Below, piece by piece: positions 54,278 through 63,376 of a stretch of 64,000 nucleotides of DNA (positions are counted from its first letter, which is position 1; every line of letters begins with the position of its first letter). The DNA is from Oceanobacillus sojae (GTDB taxonomy: Bacteria; Bacillota; Bacilli; Bacillales; Amphibacillaceae). Made by a program: the position numbers and the translations under genes. The DNA lies in assembly GCF_900162665.1 (NCBI RefSeq), contig NZ_LT727809.1:1-64000 (forward strand), in the 5' to 3' direction. The notes beneath the pieces were generated by a model, which did no database searches, was not told the DNA's origin, and worked only from the letters and a program-made list of their open reading frames with translations.

Positions 54278-54718
54278 TTATTCGTAGATATACGCAATAA
54301 CATCTAAAGCCTGTTCTACAGATTCTACGGTAATATTTGCTTTATTTGAAAGCTCTTTTAAAGGATGAATTAATTTTTCCGGGCGAATAATAATTGTCGG
54401 TTTTCCTAAAGCTATAGCAGTGCTTGCATCCATGGCAGTATTCCATTGCTTGTACTCTTCTCCAAATAACGCAATAACAATATCTGATTTCTGCATTAAA
54501 ACCTGTGTCCGGAAGTTATTAACACTGGAAGCAGCATCATCGCGATAAAAATTACCCGGCTGCTTTCCTAAAATTACTTCGCCGATATCATCAGAACGAT
54601 CATGATTTGTCTGCGGAGAAACAAATGTCAAAGGAAGCTTTTTTTCCTCGGCAAGCTTTTTAACCTCTTCTCTCCAATTATCATGAATTTGTCCAGCAAG
54701 ATAAACAGTTAAATTCAT
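54278..54718 (-). CDS. ytoQ: YtoQ family protein (nucleoside 2-deoxyribosyltransferase-like fold)
   Basis: This 146-residue protein starts with the Rossmann-like strand MNLTVYLAGQIHDNWREE and continues with PQTNHDRSDDIGE, SDIVIALFGEEYKQWNTAMDA (about 85-105) and GKPTIIIRP. This layout is seen in nucleoside deoxyribosyltransferase-like proteins. GGGAGG is seven bases before ATG 54718. The biological role of YtoQ is unknown. Confidence 0.8.
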   Translation of the reverse strand: MNLTVYLAGQIHDNWREEVKKLAEEKKLPLTFVSPQTNHDRSDDIGEVILGKQPGNFYRDDAASSVNNFRTQVLMQKSDIVIALFGEEYKQWNTAMDASTAIALGKPTIIIRPEKLIHPLKELSNKANITVESVEQALDVIAYIYE

Positions 54719-54982
54719 TCCAATCCCTCCCAATCAATGTTATCTTATATAATATAATAGTAAAGGTTTTCCATAATCTTGTTAAGTTATTTGATCGATA
54801 CTCATGTGTGAAAGTTGAGTAATAAAAAATAATTCAGGATAAAGTAATGTAACTAGTGCAGTGTTTTTTCGAAACAACTGCCGTTCAGAATTTATATATC
54901 AACTTGAACGGTTTCCAATGTATCATGATTGAAAGAAAATGGGCAGCAAGCTATGATAGAAGAAGAGAAAGGGTGTTTAAAA

Positions 54983-55300
54983 ATGAAAGAATTACAAAAT
55001 ACAGAGGAATTTAATGCGTATATTAAGGAAGGACCTGTTGTCTTTTTATTTACTGCAGGCTGGTGTCCGGATTGTCGTGTGCTTGAACCGGTATTACCTG
55101 AAATAGAGGAAGCATATTCGCAATTTGAATTTGTGGAAGTGAACCGGGATAATTTTATTGAGCTGTGCCAGGAGTATGATATTTACGGCATCCCGAGCTT
55201 TCTTGCCTTTGAAAAAGGAGAAGAGCTTGGCCGGTTTGTTAGTAAGGATCGAAAAACGAAAGAAGAAATTGAATCCTTTTTAGAGGGGCTTTCTAAATAA
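54983..55300 (+). CDS. ytpP: Thioredoxin family protein YtpP
   Basis: This 105-residue thioredoxin-fold protein carries the active-site motif AGWCPDCRVLEP with Cys28 and Cys31. The cis-proline region is GIPSFLAF. It lacks a signal peptide and should be cytosolic. I chose ATG 54983 (AGGGTG upstream); earlier in-frame starts add a non-conserved acidic leader. Sixteen bases separate it from ytpQ, and ytpR follows, as in B. subtilis. Confidence 0.87.
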   Translation: MKELQNTEEFNAYIKEGPVVFLFTAGWCPDCRVLEPVLPEIEEAYSQFEFVEVNRDNFIELCQEYDIYGIPSFLAFEKGEELGRFVSKDRKTKEEIESFLEGLSK

Positions 55301-55316
55301 ATAAGGAGGCATTTTT

Positions 55317-56126
55317 ATGGCAAAAATGACCAGCATCAAGATGAAGCACCTGCTGGAGGATGAATTGAAAAATCCTGATTATCGGATTGTGTACAAGCGT
55401 GATGATGATGCAGTGCGAATTGAGTGGAAAGAATCAAAAGAAGGAATGACGGTTTCCCTGCCTAACTTAATTGCTAAATACAATGAGCGGGGGATGGAAG
55501 CTGTCGAAGAAATTGTGGAGCATGTTCATGAAGCATTGAAAATCATGAATCAGACACAGCATTTAAAAGGAATGGAGAAGCAGATTTTTCCAGTACTGCG
55601 TTCCCCTTCTTTCCCAACGGAAACAAAGGCTGGAAAGAAGCTCATTTTTAAAGATCATACTGCGGAAACAAGGGTTTTCTATGCACTTGATTTAGGAAAG
55701 TCCTACCGTCTTATTGATGAAGAATTATTAGGGGAAGAAGAATGGACTAAAGAAAGGCTGGATGAAATAGCGGCTTTTAATATTCGTTCCTTATCCTATC
55801 AGCCTAAAGTAGACCAGGTGGCGGGAAATGATTTCTATTTTCTGGCAACGCAGGATGGTTATGATGCCAGCCGCATTTTGAATGAAGCATTTTTAGAAGA
55901 AATGCTTGCGAATGCAAAAGGGGAGTTAACTGTAGCTGTACCACATCAGGATGTTCTTATTTTAGGTGATATTCAAAATAAAACAGGATATGATATTTTA
56001 GCACAAATGACCATGAAGTTTTTTGCTGATGGAAGAATTCCAATTACTTCTTTGCCATTTGTTTATGAAAATAAAAAATTAGAGCCGGTATTTATATTGG
56101 CAAAAAATAGACCAGAGAAGAATTAG
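55317..56126 (+). CDS. ytpQ: DUF1444 family protein YtpQ
   Basis: This 269-residue soluble protein matches YtpQ by position and recalled sequence: [20 protein letters not shown] near residues 42-61, [10 protein letters not shown] near 86-95, and [19 protein letters not shown] near 175-193. AAGGAGG lies before the ATG. DUF1444 proteins have no known activity. It is the middle gene of ytpP-ytpQ-ytpR. Confidence 0.85.
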   Translation: MAKMTSIKMKHLLEDELKNPDYRIVYKRDDDAVRIEWKESKEGMTVSLPNLIAKYNERGMEAVEEIVEHVHEALKIMNQTQHLKGMEKQIFPVLRSPSFPTETKAGKKLIFKDHTAETRVFYALDLGKSYRLIDEELLGEEEWTKERLDEIAAFNIRSLSYQPKVDQVAGNDFYFLATQDGYDASRILNEAFLEEMLANAKGELTVAVPHQDVLILGDIQNKTGYDILAQMTMKFFADGRIPITSLPFVYENKKLEPVFILAKNRPEKN

Positions 56127-56137
56127 GAGTGAATGTG

Positions 56138-56743
56138 ATGGATGTTTTTTATAACCGCCAGGGAATTGGAGATGTATTGATCCTCCCTGTTAAAGAAGGT
56201 AATCGATACGAATTGAAGGAAGAAACAAATGATGATATTACAAAAATAACTTCAACAGAAGGGGAAGTGCTTGGATATAATATTTTCCGGGCTTCCACAT
56301 ATTTTAATTTAGATGGAAAAAATGGCGCCATTCCTTTAACAGAAGAGTTTCTAGCTAAAATTCGTACACTTTTCCAGCAAAAAGGTATAGATGACCCCCT
56401 TGAATTTGATTTGCGTCCGAAATTTGTAGTAGGATTTGTTAAGTCAAAACAGGCTCATGAAAATGCGGATAAACTAAGTGTATGTCAAATTGACGTTGGA
56501 GAAGAAACCTTACAAATCGTTTGTGGCGCTCCTAATATTGATGAAGGACAAAAGGTTGTTGTGGCCAAAGTAGGAGCAACAATGCCAAGCGGAATGAAAA
56601 TAAAAGCATCTGAATTAAGAGGTGTACCTTCCAATGGAATGGTTTGTTCGCAAAAAGAACTGGGCTTACCAAATGCACCGCAGGAAAAAGGTATTTACGT
56701 ATTAGACGATACTTATCAAATTGGCGAAGAATTTACATTTTAA
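56138..56743 (+). CDS. ytpR: YtpR family tRNA-binding domain protein
   Basis: This 201-residue protein has an N-terminal unknown domain (about 1-85) and a C-terminal EMAP/CsaA-like tRNA-binding OB fold: VGFVKSKQAHENADKLSVCQ near residues 90-109, QIVCGAPNIDEGQKVVVA near 120-137 and SNGMVCSQKELGLP near 160-173. It resembles the extra domain of PheRS beta. ATG 56138 has AGGAG eight bases upstream, preferred over GTG 56129 which overlaps that site. Its role in tRNA handling is inferred. Confidence 0.87.
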   Translation: MDVFYNRQGIGDVLILPVKEGNRYELKEETNDDITKITSTEGEVLGYNIFRASTYFNLDGKNGAIPLTEEFLAKIRTLFQQKGIDDPLEFDLRPKFVVGFVKSKQAHENADKLSVCQIDVGEETLQIVCGAPNIDEGQKVVVAKVGATMPSGMKIKASELRGVPSNGMVCSQKELGLPNAPQEKGIYVLDDTYQIGEEFTF

Positions 56744-56748
56744 TTTAC

Positions 56749-56777
56749 AAATCCCTTGTGCCGGCAGGGGATTTTTT
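56749..56777 (+). terminator. Terminator after ytpR
   Basis: AAATCCC pairs with GGGATTT around an 11-13 base loop and the plus strand continues TTTTT. Confidence 0.7.
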
Positions 56778-56923
56778 AAACGATACAAAAGGATAAGGAA
56801 AACAAAACAAATGTGTGCTTTGCTTATCTGGTAAATCTAAAGGGAATTTTATCGCAGGAATAATTTAAATACCTATTAAAAACTGCTAGAATGAACAGTA
56901 TGAACAATTAAGGAAATGAGTGA

Positions 56924-59473
56924 ATGCATATGTGGTGGGAGCAATGGAAAGAACGGCTCAAAAACATATTTACAAAAGAAGTGGAAGTTGAAGAATTAAT
57001 TGAGGTTGAAGTGGAAGACTCTGAAAAACAACCAAATATCCAGACAAAAATGACATACCATTATCCTTCCGGACGAACATTTAAGTTTCCGGTAATTCCT
57101 GATACTGTTGATCAAAAGAAAGAACAGACAATTGATAAACAACCAAGCTACAAAAGAAGAAATCAAGAAATTGTACAGGAAAGAAGAGAAAGAAGACAAA
57201 TCAGAGAAGGCATAGAAAATAGAGAGAACAGGCAAAGAAAAGAAACCATTTCAGATAAAAGCACAAAGAATCTCCGTACATTGCCAAATCAAAGAAGAAA
57301 AGAATCTGCGCTGCATACACGTAATAAATTGCAGGAAGAAAATAAACCGGGCAGGAAAGTCTATAAGAAAAATCCGGATGTTCCTTTTCAGCCGACGGAG
57401 GTTCCATCCCCGATTTACGGTTTTCAGTCAAGAGAGACTAAATTACTTCATGAAGTGCCTGCTTATCAAAGAAAAGAAGCGAAGTATCAAACAGATCATG
57501 AAACAGCAGCTACTTTAGAGGATACTGCTGTCCATTCTGAAGCACTGACGGAAGAGCAGGAAATACTGCTGTCTTCAAATAATGCAATATATCATTCTGA
57601 GGAAGAACAAACTGATTTATTGAAGGAAGAAAGTAAATCAGACAACTACCAGAAGGATAGTTCAGCAGAGGAAAAGGAATTAGAGCAAATAAAAGAAGAC
57701 GAGCAGGAAGTCAGCACGGAAGAGGATACAGAAATAAAAGAAATAGCTGAGCGGGAAAAACCTTCAAGACAGGAAGAGAATGCCCAATCCCAAAAAAGGA
57801 ATCCAATTCATACGACAGCCGGCAGCCAGACACCTGATTACAGTAGACAAACCAATACTGCAACGGCTTTTAATGTAATGATGACCCCGCGGGATAAAAA
57901 GAATTTACATGAACAGAAAAAACGTGAAGAAACATTTCAGCGATTGCAGGAAGCACATCAAAAGCGGGAAGGGGAGCTTCGTAAAGCTGAAGAAAAAATC
58001 AACAAAACACATGTTGAAAATACAGAACCGGCTAATACATTTACTGGCACGCCCCAAGAGCAAAAAACAAGAGATGTTCCTTTACATTTATTGAATGATC
58101 CCCCTGTTAAATCCACAGAGGAGGATGAAGAATGGCTGGAAGAGCAGCAAAATCTCCTGGAGGAAACGTTGAAGCATTTTCAGGTAAAGGCAAAGGTAGT
58201 CAAAGCAACACAGGGCCCGTCTGTAACACGCTTTGAGGTACAGCCGGAGATGGGCGTAAAGGTTAGTAAAATAAAAAATTTAGCAGACGATTTAAAATTA
58301 AATATGTCCGCGAAGGATATCCGGATTGAGGCACCTATTCCGGGTAAAAACACCGTTGGTATTGAGGTTCCTAACCTCCATCCTGAAACGGTTGGTATCC
58401 AGCGTATTATTGAATCTGATGATTTTAAAGACAGCCGCTCCCCGTTAAGTGTAGCTCTGGGCCTCACGATTGAAGGAATGCCTAAAGTAATTGACATTAA
58501 TAAGATGCCGCATGGTTTGATTGCAGGGGCTACAGGATCCGGTAAAAGTGTCTGTATCAATACAATCCTGGTGAGCTTAATTTACAACGCCAGTCATGAG
58601 GATGTAAGGATTCTATTGATTGATCCGAAAATGGTTGAGCTTGCTCCATATAATGGTATACCTCATCTTGTTTCGCCTGTTATTACGGACGTCAAAGCTG
58701 CTACACAAAGTCTTAAATGGGCTGTAGCAGAAATGGAGGATCGTTATGACCGTTTTGTACATGAAGGTGTAAGAGATATAGGAAGGTATAACCAAAAAAT
58801 GGTGCGCGAAGGAAGAACAGATAAAAAAATGCCGTTTATTGTTATTGTTATTGATGAATTAGCAGATTTGATGATGATGTCTCCGCAGGACGTGGAAGAT
58901 GCTATCAGCAGAATCGCCCAGAAAGCAAGAGCATGCGGTATTCACCTTCTGCTTGCAACCCAACGCCCATCAGTGGATGTTATTACAGGCCTGATTAAAG
59001 CAAATATTCCTACAAGAATTGCATTCAGTGTATCTTCTCAAGTAGATTCTCGAACCATTATTGATTCCAGCGGTGCGGAAAAATTACTTGGAAGAGGGGA
59101 TATGCTTCTTGTGGAGAATGGTGCCGGTAAAAGCGTCCGTTTACAGGGCCCGTTTGTATCCGATGAGGAAATAGAACGCGTTGCAAGCTATGCAAAATCA
59201 ATGGCGGAGCCGCAGTATCTGTTTGAACAGGAAGAATTGTTAGAGCAAATACAGATAGATGAAGAAGAGGATGACCTCTTAGATGCCGCCATCGATTTTG
59301 TATTACAACAGAATAGTGCAAGCACGTCCTCCTTGCAAAGACATTTCAAAATAGGCTATAACCGTGCAGCGAGACTAATTGACTCACTGGAGCAAAGAGG
59401 AATTATTTCCGGGCAGAATGGCAGCCGTGCACGGGAGATTTTGATTACAAAAACACAGAGAGACAGTATGTAA
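56924..59473 (+). CDS. sftA: DNA translocase SftA (YtpS, FtsK/SpoIIIE family)
   Basis: This 849-residue septum-located DNA pump lacks N-terminal membrane helices, as in B. subtilis SftA. A charged, poorly conserved linker (about residues 1-390, rich in Lys, Glu and Gln) precedes the FtsK motor: GLIAGATGSGKSVCINT near 527-543 (Walker A), IVIVIDELADLMM near 641-653 (Walker B), and LLATQRPSVDVITG near 678-691. The C-terminal gamma winged helix (AIDFVLQQNSASTSSLQRHF onward) reads the KOPS-like sequences. The protein is about 100 residues shorter than the B. subtilis one; the difference lies in the linker. AAGGA lies nine bases before the ATG. Confidence 0.92.
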   Translation: MHMWWEQWKERLKNIFTKEVEVEELIEVEVEDSEKQPNIQTKMTYHYPSGRTFKFPVIPDTVDQKKEQTIDKQPSYKRRNQEIVQERRERRQIREGIENRENRQRKETISDKSTKNLRTLPNQRRKESALHTRNKLQEENKPGRKVYKKNPDVPFQPTEVPSPIYGFQSRETKLLHEVPAYQRKEAKYQTDHETAATLEDTAVHSEALTEEQEILLSSNNAIYHSEEEQTDLLKEESKSDNYQKDSSAEEKELEQIKEDEQEVSTEEDTEIKEIAEREKPSRQEENAQSQKRNPIHTTAGSQTPDYSRQTNTATAFNVMMTPRDKKNLHEQKKREETFQRLQEAHQKREGELRKAEEKINKTHVENTEPANTFTGTPQEQKTRDVPLHLLNDPPVKSTEEDEEWLEEQQNLLEETLKHFQVKAKVVKATQGPSVTRFEVQPEMGVKVSKIKNLADDLKLNMSAKDIRIEAPIPGKNTVGIEVPNLHPETVGIQRIIESDDFKDSRSPLSVALGLTIEGMPKVIDINKMPHGLIAGATGSGKSVCINTILVSLIYNASHEDVRILLIDPKMVELAPYNGIPHLVSPVITDVKAATQSLKWAVAEMEDRYDRFVHEGVRDIGRYNQKMVREGRTDKKMPFIVIVIDELADLMMMSPQDVEDAISRIAQKARACGIHLLLATQRPSVDVITGLIKANIPTRIAFSVSSQVDSRTIIDSSGAEKLLGRGDMLLVENGAGKSVRLQGPFVSDEEIERVASYAKSMAEPQYLFEQEELLEQIQIDEEEDDLLDAAIDFVLQQNSASTSSLQRHFKIGYNRAARLIDSLEQRGIISGQNGSRAREILITKTQRDSM

Positions 59474-59488
59474 GCTGTCTCTTCTTTC
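59457..59488 (+). terminator. Terminator overlapping the sftA stop
   Basis: AGAGACAG (59459-59466) pairs with CTGTCTCT (59475-59482) and is followed by TCTTTCTT. The stop codon lies in the loop. Confidence 0.7.
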
Positions 59489-59659
59489 TTGGTGCAAAAA
59501 AGAGAAGTGAAAAAAGTTGCTATAATTCTTGAAAGTTACTAAAATATAAAGGGAGCTTTTCACGAAGGCAAGAAATTTTGAGGCAAAAGCACATATGATA
59601 CATTATCTGTATAGAATGGGATATAGGAATCCATTTGTACAGAAACAGATATTTCTTTT

Positions 59660-59986
59660 TATAGAGGATGTTCAAAAAGTCCAATAAAAATGACACGGCG
59701 ATAAGAGGATCTTCTACTAAAGGCGCCCACGTCGTGTGGGCAACGTAGAAGCCACCGCAACACGTGAGAAGTGCGTTGACGGGAGTTTTACAATGGGGCT
59801 GCGATTACTCGCCCCACCAAAAGCGTTACTCACGTATTTAAAAGCATAGAGAAACTTCTGTTAAGGCCGTCCACGTCCTGTGGACAACACAGAAGCCATC
59901 ACATCCTGTGAAAGTCCGTTAGTAAAACTCCCGTCGCCTTGAACTTCTTGGTCCTATTCATCGGCCTTTTTGAACACACACTTATA
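59660..59986. repeat. 327-bp MITE-like element with terminal inverted repeats
   Basis: The left end TATAGAGGATGTTCAAAAAG (59660-59679) is the inverse of the right end CTTTTTGAACACACACTTATA (about 59966-59986), with a few mismatches. Inside, two copies of a unit of about 70 bp begin at 59712 and 59855 (both contain CCACGTC-x-TGTGG and AGAAGCCA). GACGGGAGTTTTAC (59778-59791) and its exact inverse GTAAAACTCCCGTC (59922-59935) form a large stem. GGGGC...GCCCC gives a further hairpin. There is no coding capacity, so it would depend on a transposase elsewhere. Confidence 0.6.
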
Positions 59987-60004
59987 GAAGATATTCAAAA
60001 AGCC
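59983..60004 (+). repeat. Second partial repeat end adjoining the MITE-like element
   Basis: TATAGAAGATATTCAAAAAG at 59983-60002 is a directly oriented, diverged copy of the left end at 59660. It overlaps the last four bases of the first element, suggesting tandem or nested insertion. A weak inverse (AACTTTTTGTGCACGAA) near 60070-60086 may be its right end. Confidence 0.4.
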
Positions 60005-60285
60005 CTCAAATGATAAGCACGTTAATCTTCCTGCTTCCAATTTGGGGCTTGCCCATCGAAAACCGTCGGAACTTTTTGTGCACGAACTTTTATTAAGAAC
60101 GTTCCGTTTTCTTAAATTTGCTTTCAAAAGCTTTGAAATAAAAAATTTTGCTTTAAAATAAGTTATTTATTTGTTATAATCCATTGAATGGGACAGCGGC
60201 CACCCGCGCCCTGGAAAAATTGCTGATAATTATAGAAAAAATGACATGAAAATGAATAGATGAAAAAACGTTGGAGGTTCGTTTT

Positions 60286-61581
60286 ATGACAACTTACCAT
60301 TTTATAGGTATAAAAGGAACAGGAATGAGTGCTTTAGCACAAATTCTTCATGATTCAGGTGAGAAGGTACAGGGATCAGATATTGATAACCGTATCTTTA
60401 CACAGGTATCTTTGGAAGAAAAAAATATCCCTATCTTTTCTTTCTCAAAGGATAATATTAAATCAGATTATACAATTATTGCCGGAAATGCTTTTCCGGA
60501 GGATCATGTTGAAATAAAAGAAGCAAAAGAGCAGGGATGTAAATTTTACTGGTATCATGAATTTTTAGGAGAATGGTTAAAACAATACACAAGTATTGCT
60601 GTTACAGGTGCACATGGGAAAACCACGACGACAGGGCTGTTATCGCATGTTTTAGAGAGTGCGTACCCTATCTCTTATTTAATTGGAGATGGGACAGGAC
60701 GTGGACATGTTGACAGTAAATACTTTGCCTTTGAAGCATGTGAATACCGCAGACACTTTTTAAGCTATGAGCCGGACTATGCGATTATGACAAATATTGA
60801 TTTTGATCATCCGGATTATTTTACAAGTTTAGAGGATGTTGTTGACGCTTTTCAATCAATGGCTGACCGGGTGAAAAAAGGAATTGTTGCCTGCGGCGAT
60901 GATGAAGAACTGCAGGGTATACACACGAAGGTGCCAATTATTTATTATGGTTTTAATGAAACAAATGATTTTCAAGCGAAAAATGTTATAGAAACGGAAC
61001 ATGGTACAGAATTCGATGTGTTTGTTCGAAGCACCTACTATGAGCACTTCTTTATTCCTACATTTGGAAATCATACAGTTTTAAATTCACTAGCTGTTAT
61101 AGCAATATGCCAATATGAAGGGCTTCCAGTGGAATGTATGAAAGAAATAAGTACGTTTAAAGGGGTTAAACGGCGCTTTACAGAGAAAGAAATCGGTTCT
61201 CAGGTTGTAGTGGATGATTATGCGCATCATCCTAAAGAGATTGCGGTAACGATTGAGACGGCTCGGAAAAAATATCCCCAAAAGCAGGTGGTTGCTATAT
61301 TCCAGCCGCATACATTTACGCGGACAAAAACATTCCTGCAAGAGTTTGCAGATAGTCTGAACCAGGCGGATAAAGTATATCTATGTGATATTTTTGGATC
61401 TGCACGTGAACAATCCGGCCAATTAACCATTGAAGACTTACAAAATCTTATTCCTGAGAGTAATATTTTAAATTTAGAACATACAGAGGTTTTACAGGAA
61501 TATAAGGACAGCGTGTTAATTTTTATGGGGGCAGGGGATATTCAAAAATTCCAAAAATCCTACGAAGAGACATTTGCATAA
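60286..61581 (+). CDS. murC: UDP-N-acetylmuramate--L-alanine ligase
   Basis: This 431-residue Mur ligase adds L-Ala to UDP-MurNAc in the cytosol, the first step of the peptide stem. The N-terminal motif [15 protein letters not shown] (residues 7-21), the P-loop GAHGKTTTT (108-116) and [12 protein letters not shown] near 305-316 are diagnostic. GGAGG lies eight bases before ATG 60286. It is a single-gene unit with a strong terminator. Confidence 0.94.
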   Translation: MTTYHFIGIKGTGMSALAQILHDSGEKVQGSDIDNRIFTQVSLEEKNIPIFSFSKDNIKSDYTIIAGNAFPEDHVEIKEAKEQGCKFYWYHEFLGEWLKQYTSIAVTGAHGKTTTTGLLSHVLESAYPISYLIGDGTGRGHVDSKYFAFEACEYRRHFLSYEPDYAIMTNIDFDHPDYFTSLEDVVDAFQSMADRVKKGIVACGDDEELQGIHTKVPIIYYGFNETNDFQAKNVIETEHGTEFDVFVRSTYYEHFFIPTFGNHTVLNSLAVIAICQYEGLPVECMKEISTFKGVKRRFTEKEIGSQVVVDDYAHHPKEIAVTIETARKKYPQKQVVAIFQPHTFTRTKTFLQEFADSLNQADKVYLCDIFGSAREQSGQLTIEDLQNLIPESNILNLEHTEVLQEYKDSVLIFMGAGDIQKFQKSYEETFA

Positions 61582-61582
61582 T

Positions 61583-61619
61583 AAAAAAAGCAGTGAACTG
61601 GAGTTCGCTGCTTTTTTTA
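61583..61619 (+). terminator. Terminator after murC
   Basis: AAAAAAAGCAGTGAAC pairs with GTTCGCTGCTTTTTTT around TGGA. Confidence 0.92.
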
Positions 61620-62068
61620 TACGGAATTTTTTAATTGGATAGCAATATGAAGTGTATGGTATTCCTGATCAGAGCAATGGCTGATATAATATTCATGTTA
61701 CACTTCAGCCAGTAAACAGGTTGATGTTGTATTTAAACAGAAAAATAAGATACAATAGGAATAAGGATTAAATCTTTTTAAGCGGAAATGTAGTTTATTT
61801 TTAGAAAATGCGGGGTAAGAATAAATTATGGTGCATATGAAAGCTGGTATGTTTGAAATATTACCGCTTTTTAAAAATGACCCTGCATCTATCATGACTA
61901 CTCTAAAAGAGGTAATTAATTATCGTTTCCGGCAGAACAGGTGAAGCAGGGAATTTTATATTGTCCACTGGATGATACCCGCTGTCTGGACAAACCTCTT
62001 TAAGAAGTACATACTATCCCTTATAAAGCTTTTAACCGGCACAGACGAATAAGGAACAAAGGAGTGAT
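61620..62068. other. 449-bp spacer with a possible decayed small gene
   Basis: The stretch 61828-62003 has coding-like traces (separate entry). The rest is AT-rich. AAAGGAG at 62058-62064 belongs to ytxG. I see no convincing sigma-A, sigma-B or sigma-H promoter. Confidence 0.4.
61828..62003 (+). pseudogene. Possible frameshifted small gene remnant
   Basis: ATG 61828 opens a 38-codon frame (MVHMKAGMFEILPLFKNDPA onward) ending at 61944. A second frame then continues for 22 codons as EQVKQGILYCPLDDTRCLDK and stops at 62001-62003. Joined by a one-base shift near 61926 they would encode about 57 residues. No family is recognised, and a weak GGGGTAAG precedes the first ATG. This is speculative. 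Confidence 0.25.
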
Positions 62069-62488
62069 ATGTATATGGAAGTTATCCTCTATAGTGCACT
62101 GGCGATTGCCGTAGCTGCCTTGCTCATTTTAATGATTTATATGGTCATTTTATTAGTTAACACAAAAAAAACGATGGAAGAAGTTCTTCAAACTTTAGGT
62201 AAGATTGATCTTCAAGTGAAAGGGGTTGCCGGTGAAGCAACAGAGGTTGTTGAGAAATCAAAAGGACTGGTAGATGATTTAACTCATAAATCATCTCAAC
62301 TTGATGGTTTAATTCAGGGAGCAAAGGGAATAGGTGATACAGTAGAGGACTTTAATAAGTCATTACAGCAATTATCTAATATTATTTCTAAGCACTCAAA
62401 AGAGGACCAGGAAAAAGCTGCACAAGCAGTTAAATGGGGCGCTTCGATCTTCGAATATTGGAATAAGCGCAAAACAAATTCTAATTAA
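62069..62488 (+). CDS. ytxG: DUF948 family protein YtxG
   Basis: This 139-residue protein has one N-terminal membrane segment (about residues 5-29, LYSALAIAVAALLILMIYMV) and a long amphipathic helix with heptad-like spacing. It matches YtxG, the first gene of the stress-related ytxGH set of B. subtilis. AAAGGAG precedes ATG 62069; the in-frame ATG at 62075 is too far from it. Function is unknown. Confidence 0.88.
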   Translation: MYMEVILYSALAIAVAALLILMIYMVILLVNTKKTMEEVLQTLGKIDLQVKGVAGEATEVVEKSKGLVDDLTHKSSQLDGLIQGAKGIGDTVEDFNKSLQQLSNIISKHSKEDQEKAAQAVKWGASIFEYWNKRKTNSN

Positions 62489-62507
62489 ATCTCAGGAGGT
62501 TATAAAG

Positions 62508-63083
62508 ATGGCAGATAATCAAATTAACACGAAGGATTTTATTATAGGTACACTTGTGGGGAGCTTTGTAGGAGCTGCTACAGCTTTATTACTTGCACCA
62601 AAATCAGGGAAAGAACTTCGCGGAGATATTAATGAGGGAGCAATCCAAGTAAGAAACCGTGCAACCGAGTTAGCTGGAACGGCTCAGGAAAAAGGCTCAG
62701 AATTAAAAGACAAAGCATATTCGGCAACTTCTGATTTAACGAAAAAAGCTGTGGATGTAACTTCAGACTTGTCCAAAACAGTTGCGACAAAATCTCAGGA
62801 GCTTACAGAAAACGTAAAAAAGAAAACTGCTGATTTAAAAGATACAGTAGAAGATAAACTGAGCGATGTCCAGGATACTGCGGGAGATAAGCTGGATGAT
62901 GCAAGAGAAAAAGCATCTGACTTAAAAGACGAAATATCAGATAAAATAGAAGATGTAAAAAAAGAGACTGCAGATAAAAAAGCAGAAGCAGAAGAAACAG
63001 TTTCTAAAAAAACAGCAGAAGTAAAAAAAGAAACAAAGCAGGCAGCTAATGAAGTGAAAAAAGAAGTAAATAAAAAATCATAA
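62508..63083 (+). CDS. ytxH: YtxH-like general stress protein
   Basis: This 191-residue protein begins with a Gly/Ala-rich membrane segment (FIIGTLVGSFVGAATALLLAP, about residues 11-31), followed by KSGKELRGDI, the YtxH-domain signature. From about 45 to the end it consists of Lys/Asp/Glu-rich 11-residue-like helical repeats (KKTADLKDTVEDKLSDVQDT and so on), as in LEA or apolipoprotein-like helices. The tail is longer than in B. subtilis YtxH. TCAGGAGG precedes the ATG; 19 bases separate it from ytxG. Confidence 0.88.
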   Translation: MADNQINTKDFIIGTLVGSFVGAATALLLAPKSGKELRGDINEGAIQVRNRATELAGTAQEKGSELKDKAYSATSDLTKKAVDVTSDLSKTVATKSQELTENVKKKTADLKDTVEDKLSDVQDTAGDKLDDAREKASDLKDEISDKIEDVKKETADKKAEAEETVSKKTAEVKKETKQAANEVKKEVNKKS

Positions 63084-63089
63084 TACTTA

Positions 63090-63127
63090 AAAAAACATTG
63101 ACGGGTGCCCCGTCAATGTTTTTTTGA
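63090..63127 (+). terminator. Terminator after ytxH
   Basis: AAAAAACATTGACGGG pairs with CCCGTCAATGTTTTTTT around a short loop. Confidence 0.92.
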
Positions 63128-63376
63128 ATAAATTTTCCAGGTGCAATAGTGCAGATCAATCGTTTCCACAGGGAAAACATATAGCATTTACAGGCTTAAA
63201 AAGTGGAAACACTCTTTAGCTTATTTCCAGATATACCAAAATAATAAGGCTTCTTTTTTCCGATTTTCTATAAGAATTAAAATTTTACATTAATTAAGTG
63301 GTGACAAATAGAAAAATCTTAGCTATAATGGTCTCTAATTATTCTAAATGATTAAGAGATTTGAGGAGAGTGTAAA

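Larger units (their letters stand above)
59474..60285. other. About 800-bp spacer between sftA and murC, mostly repeats
   Basis: This region carries a terminal-inverted-repeat element (59660-59986) followed directly by a second, partial repeat end. The part before murC (60110-60285) is AT-rich and should contain its promoter, though I see no consensus pair. No protein gene is supported. Confidence 0.5.
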
